DNA from: Euglena gracilis
Taxonomy: Eukaryota > Euglenida > Euglenophyceae > Euglenales
DNA: 64,000 nucleotides
Assembly (NCBI GenBank): GCA_039621445.1
Contig: CP154956.1
Span: 48,217,291 to 48,281,290 of the forward strand
Reading direction: 5' to 3'
Shown: piece by piece, positions 57,007 through 64,000 of the stretch
Position numbering within the stretch: position 1 is the stretch's first letter
Layout of the letters: each line of letters begins with the position of its first letter
The notes under the pieces: model-generated
Database searches by the model: none
Told to the model about the DNA's origin: nothing
The model's input: the letters and a program-made list of their open reading frames with translations, nothing else
Position numbers and translations under genes: made by a program

Positions 57007-57233
57007 CAGGGGTTTTTTTTTAAGACCGGGGGGGGAGGGGGGTCCCCCCCCCACCCACCCACCCCCAGGGGGGCCCCCCCCCGGGGGGGGGTTCCTGGGG
57101 GACCCACAAAAAATGGACGAAAAATCGCGAAAAGTGCTAAAAATAGCATTTTTTTCGGCGCCTGCGGCGCCGAAAAGTATATTCCACCCCCCTCTGGGGG
57201 GACCCCCCCCCCGGGGGGGGGGGGGGCGCGGCC

Positions 57234-57271
<38 letters not shown>

Positions 57272-57299
57272 GGGCGCGCCCAGACTAAAAAAACCCCTG
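57007..57299. mobile_element. 293-bp MITE, family E
   Basis: CAGGGGTTTTTTTTTTAAGACC to GACTAAAAAAACCCCTG, flanked by the perfect 8-bp repeat GTTGCGGG (56999-57006 and 57300-57307). Contains the family hairpin TCGGCGCCTGCGGCGCCGA and a C-run of about 40 bases, whose length in the assembly should be doubted. Confidence 0.92.
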
Positions 57300-57769
57300 G
57301 TTGCGGGGGAAAAAATTCCATTCAAAAGGTCGTTTTAAGGTCACCTCAGTACTTGTTCACTCCGGCAAATTTGCGCAAATTTTGTTGTTTTAGGGCTGCC
57401 GAACTTTCACAATGCATAACAATGCAAAAAAGGATGCAAGCCACAACCTTCGATCCAAGGAGGTCATATGACCAAACAAAATGCCAATACTCAAAGCCAT
57501 TATGTTCACAAAATAACGACCAGCTGACATGGTTCATTTAGCCTGAATGAAAAAGCGGTGAAGCGGTTGGATGGGAATCGGGTCCCAGGATTGGTTTTTC
57601 GGCAGGCGGAAATATACTACCCCCCTGATAGTAGACCAGGCGCCGCCATTTGCCATTTGCACTCACCCCCCCCCGCCCCCCGAGAGATGGGTATTTTTAG
57701 CCCGTTTCGCTCCAAATCTGTACTGTTTTAGCCTGCTTTCGGCCGCCAAGGCCAATTGGACGTCTGGCC

Positions 57770-58044
57770 CAGGGGTATTTTTAAGACCGGGGGGGAGGGG
57801 GGTTCTCCCACCCACCCACCCCCTGCCCCCCCCCCCGGGGGGGTCCCAGGGGACCCACAAAAAAATGGCCGAAAATCGCAAAAAGTGTTAAAAATAGCAC
57901 CTTTTCAAAAAAATTCAGCGTCTTTGGCGCCGAAAAGTATATCCCACCCCCTCCGGGGGACCCCCCCCGGGGGGGCTTGGCCGAACCCACCCACCCTACC
58001 CCCCCCCTCCCCCCCCCGGGTTCCACGACTAAAAAAAACCCCTG
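57770..58044. mobile_element. 275-bp MITE, family E
   Basis: CAGGGGTATTTTTAAGACC to GACTAAAAAAAACCCCTG, flanked by the perfect 8-bp repeat GTCTGGCC (57762-57769 and 58045-58052). The hairpin is degraded (GCGTCTTTGGCGCC). Confidence 0.92.
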
Positions 58045-58064
58045 GTCTGGCCCCAAATACCCCC

Positions 58065-58230
58065 CCCCTTATTGTCCCCCCCCCTTATTGTCCCTGGGCC
58101 CCGGCCGACGGGGGATTTTTTGGCCCGGCCAATGAAATTCCTTTGGTACCCCCTTGTTGTACCCCCCCCCCTTATTGTCCGATCGGGCCTCCCGGGGGCA
58201 GGTCGGTGGGACAATAAGGGGGGGGGGGGC
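58065..58230. mobile_element. C-run word element (CTTATTGTCCCCC)
   Basis: Two or three direct CCCCCCTTATTGTCC words and a terminal inverted GGACAATAAGGGGG. Starts just right of the family E copy. Confidence 0.6.
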
Positions 58231-58734
58231 GGCAGCCCGTTTTAGCCGTTTTCGGGACCATTCTTGGGGCAATCTTGGGTTAAAAAAAAATTGAAAAGAA
58301 AGCGAAAAACACTTTTTTGCCCAAAACGATGTTGTTTGGCCCCCAGACCCGTCAAAAAGCCATAAATGAGCGTTTTTTCGACCCGCCAGCCTCCCATTTT
58401 TGGCCCGAAACCCATTTTGGGTCATTTCCGAGTCAAAAAAGTCAAAAAAAATCAAGTCAAGAATGTCAAAAAAATTCGAAATTTTTCTTTGCCCTTTGCC
58501 CAAGACCATCCTTTTGGGTCACCCCGACCCAGGCCGGGCCAGGCCGCCTGGCCAGTCCGGGCCGCCAGGCCTGGCCGGGCTTCATTCGAAAGATTGGGAA
58601 AATATGGTCATGATGACAATCCGCCGTTTCCATTACTCACCCAGGGCAGGGAGGAGGGAGGGGGGTAACCAAATTTGACAAAAATAGTTGGCCACTCTGA
58701 GGGGGGAGGGACACTTTGAGGGGAGGGGGGTGAG

Positions 58735-58850
58735 GGGGGGGGGGGACAATTAGGGCACCATCAGCCAATTAGGCCTAATTGGCTAATGGACTGTCCTTTG
58801 GGACCCCCAATTAGCCAATTGGGGGGGGGGGCAATTAGGGGGGGTGAGGG
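58735..58850. mobile_element. C-run word element, sister of 56610-56825
   Basis: GGGGGACAATTAGGGC, CAGCCAATTAGGCCTAATTG, then CCCAATTAGCCAATTGGGGG. It shares the phrase TTGGCTAATGGACYGTCC with the 56.7-kb copy. Confidence 0.6.
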
Positions 58851-59171
58851 TGCTCTATAGAGCTCGGCAAACCCCCCCAAAGACAGCAAAAAGGGTTCAG
58901 AAAACCTCCAAAACGTCCGCTTTGAAAATTTTGAAATTCGGGATAAGAAAAAGTCATGACCAATCCAACTGTGCACAAAAAAAATAAACCAATTTTGCAT
59001 GGGTAAGAAAATTAGGGGCGCAGGCCACCGCCTGATTGGCTGATTGAGATTCTGAAGAAAACAGGCAAACCGGGCAAGCCAAATGGGGGGGGTATGGAAA
59101 ACCGCGGAAAATTGAAAATATTTCCAATGATTTTCCATGATGGGGACGAGTAACCATCACCATGCCCCCCT

Positions 59172-59352
59172 CCTGGTAGTCCCCTCCCCCTCCCCGATAA
59201 TGTCCCATACCCCTTGCCTTTTGACTTGCTCTGCTTGGAGCCCCGTATGTCAAGGCATCTCTCCATTTGGTCAGACCCCCCCCGATAATGTCCCATGCCA
59301 CCCTGTAGTGGAGCTGGGTATGGGACACTATCGGGAGGGGGGCATGGTGGCC
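59172..59352. mobile_element. element with ACCATGCCCCCCTCC ends
   Basis: Left CACCATGCCCCCCTCC and right GGAGGGGGGCATGGTG are perfect 16-bp inverted repeats. Two direct CCCCGATAATGTCCCAT words and one inverted ATGGGACACTATCGGG lie inside. CA..TG ends as in the other families; no clear target duplication. Confidence 0.7.
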
Positions 59353-60449
59353 ATTGGGATTACCCAAGTGTCATTTTAGGGGGTTAACTTTTCTAAGGGA
59401 ACGCCACATATGGGGTCGTAAAGGCTCATCCGGATCCTTGAAGGGTCTTCAAGGTTCAGGGTCTTCTTTAAATGAAAATGTTTTCACTTCACATGAAAAT
59501 GTGTCCAAATTCCAACCCCATTATCATTACAAAAAAAATTCCCAATTTTTCCAACTGGAAAACAACGGCTACTTTTCAGGCAAAACTGCAGAATTTTTTT
59601 TAACAATTCTAGTGTGAACCTAGCATCCCGAACGCTGGTTCTGTCCGAACCAAACATTCTCAAGGACAGGATTGACGAGCAGTGGGGGGGGGGCGAACAC
59701 CGGGTGAATCCGGCGGCCAAAACGCCGATTTAAAACACACACACACACACAAACGCCAGTGAGAGTCCTGTGCGAAAAATTCTCAAACAATGGCGTTTTT
59801 CCTCTAGAGCATGTCATGGCAAAATTTGGACGGAATATATTTGAGGGGACAATTTTTGGGAGCCATCCCCACTTTGCGAGAGAAAGAAAACCCAAAGAAA
59901 TGCTGTTTTTGACAATCTTTGAAGGGCAATCTCTCGCCAGCTTACGCTAAACCCGGAAACTTTGGCCCCTCGTGCCAGCTATTTGACCAAGAGTTGCCAG
60001 AGTGTTGGCCCCTCGCGCCAGCTATTTGGTGTTTAGAAAGCTGGAGAGCCAAAACGTTGGTACCAAAATGGTGCCAAGTTTCTGCACAACGGGCCAGTAT
60101 TTTGGCCACTTCTACAACGAACCATTTTTTTGGATGAACCATCATGAATCCCGGGTGCCAAAATAATGGCAACCGGGCACCATGGTTTTGACCAACTTGG
60201 TGCCAAATTTTTGGCCACCACGAGACAGAATAGCGGCACGTGGTGTCTGGGTTTTGGCAACTCCAAGCCAAATTACCATGCCCCCCCCCCCCGAGCTGTC
60301 CCCCCCCCTATTCCCATAGGGGACCTAGGCCCCCCCCCCGAGCTATTCCCATACCCGAACCTCGGGCAGCCCAAAAAGAGTCATTTTTGGCAACTTTTTT
60401 GGATGTTCGCAAAAAATGGTCAATTTTAAGCACACTTGCCAAAAAGTGA

Positions 60450-61590
60450 TTTTTAAAAACGTGTTCAGCCCGCCAAATGCCTGCCCTGAAATTCGTGGTC
60501 ATGAACACGTTTTCAATGAGGGCATCTGTGGCAATGACACGTTTTCGATTAAGGCATCTGTGTTCAGGCACGTTTTCAATGAGGGCATCTGTGGCAACGA
60601 CACATTTTTGATTAAGGCATCTGTGTTCAGGCACGTTTTCCATTAGGACATCTGTGGCAACCCTGAGTAAAAAGCAAAAAACGCTGTCACGAAAAATCAG
60701 CGGGCGGTTGCGAGGCCGGGTGGTCCTCAACGAGTGAGGCGGGTCGGGGGCACTCTACAACACAACAGAAGGCTAGGTTGCCTTGGAGCACAACGACACG
60801 GAGTGGCGGACATCACGGCACACGACACGCTTTACACAAAAAAGAGCCATACTTTGGTGGCCGCCGCAAATCTTGGCAATGAAAATGATATGCCAAACCG
60901 CAGGCGTCACACACAACTTTGTTCAGCTCCACACAATTTGGATTTTTGGGAATGGCAAAGAAGAAAAGAGGTTGCCGAACGATTCCCTGAAACGAACAAA
61001 GTTCCCGACTGCTGCTCACGTTGAGCCACACATTGTTCAATGACGCTCGCCTCATCGAACAACAGGCTGGGTTCCAGCTCCCATCCCGTCCAGGCAACAA
61101 AGAAAGCATCCAGCTCAGGATAAGAGGCTTGCCGATGTTGACACAATTTGGCGAACTCCAAACAATTGGCAACAGCAGCAAGCTCTGCTCCCACGGAGCC
61201 GGACTTTTTCTTTGTGTTGCCCTGTGCCAGCAAGGTGCCATGAAGGGGGTCAACCTTCGGCTTCTTGGCATCTTGCTGGTATACCGCGAGAGCAGCCAGG
61301 AACAGTTCCGTCCTAGGGGGAGGTGGCAAAAGACCATTCACAAAGTTAGCCGTGCGTTTAGCCACAGTGGGAAGGCTGCGGAAAAAGGGGGGGGGGGTGA
61401 CACGTTTTCAATGAGGGCATCTGTGGCAATGACACATTTTCGATTAAGGCATCTGTGTTCAGGCACGTTTTCCATTAGGGCGCCGTTTTTTGGGTCCGAA
61501 TTTCCCAAATTCGCGTTTTTGACCCCTTGCGTGAATCATGACCACGAATTTCAGGGCAGGCATTTGGCGGGCTCTGAACACGTTTTTAAA
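60450..61590. mobile_element. 1.14-kb unit bounded by 55-bp inverted repeats
   Basis: 60450-60503 and 61536-61590 are near-identical in opposite orientation (key phrase GCCAAATGCCTGCCCTGAAA). A third, single arm lies at 62605-62654. The unit encloses the PHD-like ORF. Confidence 0.75.
60813..61365 (-). CDS. zinc-finger (PHD-like) ORF inside an inverted-repeat element, apparently frameshifted
   Basis: Two overlapping minus-strand frames look protein-like. The first, from 61365, is Lys/Ala/Glu-rich (KTKKKSGSVGAELAAVANCL-like region, then ASYPELDAFFVAWTGWELEP). The second ends at 60813 with VVCDACGLAYHFHC followed by FLCKAC. The C..C-H..C-C..C spacing fits the second half of a PHD finger, with the first cysteine pair incomplete. 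Moving from frame 1 to frame 2 near 60935-60970 needs a frameshift or tiny intron, perhaps at CCCAAAAATCC. A 55-bp inverted repeat flanks the unit (60450-60503 and 61536-61590), so this is probably element-borne cargo or a decayed transposon gene. PHD fingers do occur in some eukaryotic transposons, but no transposase core was recognised. Confidence 0.45.
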
Positions 61591-61591
61591 C

Positions 61592-61702
61592 AAATTGTGG
61601 CTGAGCCCAGATTTCAGCCTGAAAACGTGTTCAGGGGGCCCCTTCGGGGGCCCCCTGGCTGAACACGTTTTCAGGCTAAAATCTGGGCTCGGCCACAATT
61701 TG
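61592..61702. other. long near-perfect hairpin
   Basis: Arms of about 50 bases (61592-61642 and 61645-61702) pair almost throughout, with tip GGGGGCCCCTTCGGGGGCCC. Arm sequence includes CTGAACACGTTTTCAGGCT, sharing the ACGTGTTCA word of the 55-bp inverted repeat. Confidence 0.85.
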
Positions 61703-62639
61703 TGTGTAGAAAACGTCCCAAAGCTAACTGTCATTGCTTCCCCCCCGTACTGTTCCGGACCCCCCCCCGGACGGACGGACCCCCCCCCCGTACGGACGGA
61801 CCCCCCCCCCGTACGGCAGCCCCGGCCCCGCCCCCTACCTACCCCAGCCAGCAGCCCCGGCCCCGCCCCCGACCTATCCCAGCCGGCAGCCCCAGCCCCG
61901 CCCCCTACCTACCCCAGCCGGCAGCCCCGGCCCCGCCGCCACAGATTCTCGTCCGGGCTCCTTGGAGGCAGGGCCATAGCTCTGTCGACCTTGGGCATTG
62001 CAGGAATGTGGGGCGCTCCTAATCCTAATCCTAATCCCCGTACTGTTCCCATTGGGCCGTTAAGGGTCCCGGGGACGGGAATAGCTCGGGGGAGGGGGGG
62101 GGGGCATGGTAATCGATTAATCAATTAATCGAAAGAAACCTTACGCCCAGGGCCACCTTTTGGCACTTTTCATTTTGGCCCCCAAACGCCAGTTTGGGCG
62201 TGAAGCCAAAGCCCCAAGACACAGTTTCACAAGCAAATTTCCCTGAACCTCAGATGGTTTCATGGAAAAGCCTCTACAGAAAAGGACACCAAGCCACTTG
62301 GTGTGGACGCGGGGGGGACGCTGGGGGGGGGGGGGCACAGTGTGAGGCATAGTTGGCGTTTTTTTTTAAAAAAAACCAACGTGTTTTTTTTTAAAAAAAC
62401 GCCAAAAAAGCATCAAAAAAAAGGGAAATTTCATTTAAAAAAAACCCGTTATGAAACACCCAAACCATACTTCGAATCCTACCGAGTTCAAAAAGTGCCA
62501 AAAAATGGTCAAAAACATCCCAAAAAAAATGCAATTTTATGTCTCTTTCATTTTTGTGGAATAATTTTTTTGGGCAGAAATGACCCAGAAGTTGCCAAAA
62601 ATGGTTAAAAACGTGTTCCGCCCACCAAATGCCTCCCCT

Positions 62640-62895
62640 GAAATTCGTGGTCATGAACACGTTTTCAATGAGGGCATTTGTGGCAATGACACGTTTTCCA
62701 TTAAGGCATCTGTGTTCAGGCACGTTTTCCATTAAGGCATCTGTGGCAATGACACGTTTTCCATTAAGGCATCTGTGTTCAGGCACGTTTTCCATTAGGG
62801 CATCTGTGGCAACCCCGAGCAGGAAGCAAAAATCGCTGTCATGAAAAATCGCGTGCGGTTGAGAGGCCGGGTGGTCCTCAACGGGTGAGGCGGGT
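62640..62895. repeat. tandem GGCATCTGTG..CACGTTTTC units, second cluster
   Basis: Four or five units of about 35 bp (GGCATCTGTGTTCAGGCACG and GGCATCTGTGGCAATGACAC variants), followed by GAGGCCGGGTGGTCCTCAAC. The same order occurs at 60500-60745, so about 300 bp is duplicated in direct orientation. Confidence 0.8.
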
Positions 62896-62904
62896 CGGCT
62901 CCGT

Positions 62905-63028
62905 GCGGATGATTGGCTATGACGATCCCGGAGGTCGTACCGACCATGGTCGGGCCGACCATTGACTATGGCCTATCGACCATTGGAGGTCGGGCCGACC
63001 TGGTCGGCCCGACCTCCAATCATCCGCA
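62905..63028. mobile_element. short palindromic element, ends GCGGATGATTGG
   Basis: GCGGATGATTGG and CCAATCATCCGC enclose several GGTCGGGCCGACC palindromes; nearly all of it can fold. Confidence 0.6.
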
Positions 63029-63183
63029 TTACCCCCCCCCTTTTTTTGAAATTTAAGCCCCCCCCCCCCGGAAACTTGAATCAGTATTCAGTAAAATTTG
63101 ACTCAAAATGCATGGAAAAACATTGGAATGAGCTTGAAACTGGCAAAAAAACGTCCCATGTTAAAGAAAGTGACCCTAATGAA

Positions 63184-63780
63184 CTTAGTCGGCCTACGGC
63201 CTCCTCCTCCGGGGGGCCCCCCCCCCCCCCCCCGACCCCCCCCGCCCAAAATAACAATATCCCCTTGTGTGTGCAAGGCAACGGTGGCCAAAACGCGCAT
63301 CCGAACAAAATCCTTTTGTGTGTGCAAGGCAAGGATGGCCAAAACGCGCCCCCCAACAAACTCCTTTTGTGCTAACTTAGTCGGCCTACAGCCTCCTCCG
63401 GGGGGGGCTTCCGCCCCCCCCCCCCTCGAACCCCCCCCCCCGCCCAAAATAACAATATCCCCTTGTGTGTCAAGGCAAGGGTGGACAAAACGCGCACCGT
63501 AACAAACTCCCTTTGTGCTAACTTAGTCGGCCTACGGCCTCCTCCGGGGGGGGGGGGCTGCCGCCCCCCTCCCGGACCCCCCCCCGACCAAAATAACAAT
63601 ATCCCCTTGTGTGTGCAAGGCAAGGGTGGACAAAACGCGCACCGTAACAAAATCCTGTTGTGTGTGCAAGGCAAGGATGGCCAAAACGCGCCCCCCAACA
63701 AACTACCTTTGTGCTAACTTAGTCGGCCTACGGCCTGCTCCGGGGGGGGGGGCCACCGCCCCCCCGGCCCCCCCCCGCCC
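63184..63780. repeat. subterminal tandem repeat, four units of about 150-200 bp
   Basis: Each unit starts AACTTAGTCGGCCTACGGCC (near 63184, 63373, 63519 and 63716). It continues with G/C runs, then CAAAATAACAATATCCCC and one or two CAAGGCAAGGRTGGCCAAAA subunits. The last passes straight into telomere-like repeats. Confidence 0.88.
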
Positions 63781-63784
63781 AAAA

Positions 63785-64000
63785 TAACCTAACTGTATCC
63801 CTAACCCTAACCCTAATCCCCAGCCCTAACCGTATCCCTAACCCTAACTCTAACCCTAGCCCTGACCCTAACTCTAACCCTAACCCGAACCCTATCCGTA
63901 TCCCTAACCCTAACTGCATCCCTAACCCTAACCGTATCCCCAACCCAAACTCAAAACGTATCCCTGGCCCGAACTCTAACCCAAACCGTATCCCTAACCC
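63785..64000 (+). repeat. degenerate telomere-like (CCCTAA)n
   Basis: CCCTAACC units mixed with CCGTATCCCTAACC, CTCTAACC and CCCAAACC variants, to the window edge. The C-rich strand is the plus strand. Confidence 0.92.

Larger units (their letters stand above)
60272..62113. mobile_element. possible 1.8-kb element with ATTACCATGCCCC ends, carrying the zinc-finger ORF
   Basis: The left ATTACCATGCCCCCCCCCCCC and GAGCTATTCCC words are mirrored at the right (GGGAATAGCTC ... GGGGGGGCATGGTAAT). The termini resemble the 59172-59352 element. Inside: GACACGTTTTCAATGAGGGC tandem units (60500-60660, 61397-61490), the 60450/61590 inverted repeat, the zinc-finger ORF, a long hairpin and CCCCGTACGG arrays. 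It is probably composite. Confidence 0.45.

Noticed and set aside
57190-57270. A genuine 40-base C-run as a functional feature
   Set aside because: Homopolymers this long are prone to assembly and sequencing error, and sister copies of the element have much shorter runs.
60450-62113. rRNA, tRNA or spliced-leader RNA genes in the subtelomere-like region
   Set aside because: No cloverleaf, conserved rRNA core or SL-like donor with Sm site was recognised in this region or elsewhere by eye.

Overview
The window looks like nuclear DNA of a eukaryotic protist or alga, not a prokaryote. Coding sequence is broken into many short, GC-rich exons on the minus strand. These lie in long, poorer introns packed with C/G homopolymers, AC microsatellites and many small inverted-repeat elements. 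TTAGGG-type telomeric repeats occur inside the window and at its right end. All recognised genes point the same way. Unidirectional genes, TTAGGG repeats, introns with self-pairing ends and transposon-like introns bounded by direct repeats would fit a euglenid. This is an inference (about even odds). Dinoflagellates also have unidirectional genes and introners, but usually carry TTTAGGG telomeres.

Layout, left to right (every gene is read right to left). (1) 484-9142: an ATP-grasp ligase in at least nine exons. (2) 11572-12669: a small Pro/Ala-rich protein of unknown function. (3) about 12855-18662: a TRAF-type protein with RING, TRAF zinc fingers, a coiled coil and a MATH domain. (4) 21758-26973: a SETD3/Rubisco-LSMT-like SET-domain lysine methyltransferase. 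(5) 29760-31400: an unknown protein with an N-terminal membrane anchor. (6) 34712-43834, possibly from 44510: a GDP-fucose O-fucosyltransferase-like protein. From 44.5 kb rightwards real coding is sparse: one AT-rich orphan exon near 52 kb and one zinc-finger-like ORF at 61 kb. The rest is repeats, ending in degenerate CCCTAA repeats.

The most notable thing is a set of short transposable elements (about 250-360 bp, plus larger ones). They begin CA and end TG, have inverted termini and are flanked by 8-bp direct repeats that can be read directly. Two families each have four copies here. Some are nested, which gives a relative age order. One copy (22688-22936) splits an otherwise continuous coding frame of the SET gene. 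Removing the element plus one 8-bp repeat restores the frame exactly, so it behaves as a transposon-made intron. Many other elements share a pattern of a short word plus a C-run, with an inverted copy at the end. Many also carry a GGCGC-CTTCG-GCGCC-like hairpin.

Exon borders are read by eye from frame, motif and GT/AG signals; none is confirmed by transcript data. Long G/C runs may hold assembly length errors.
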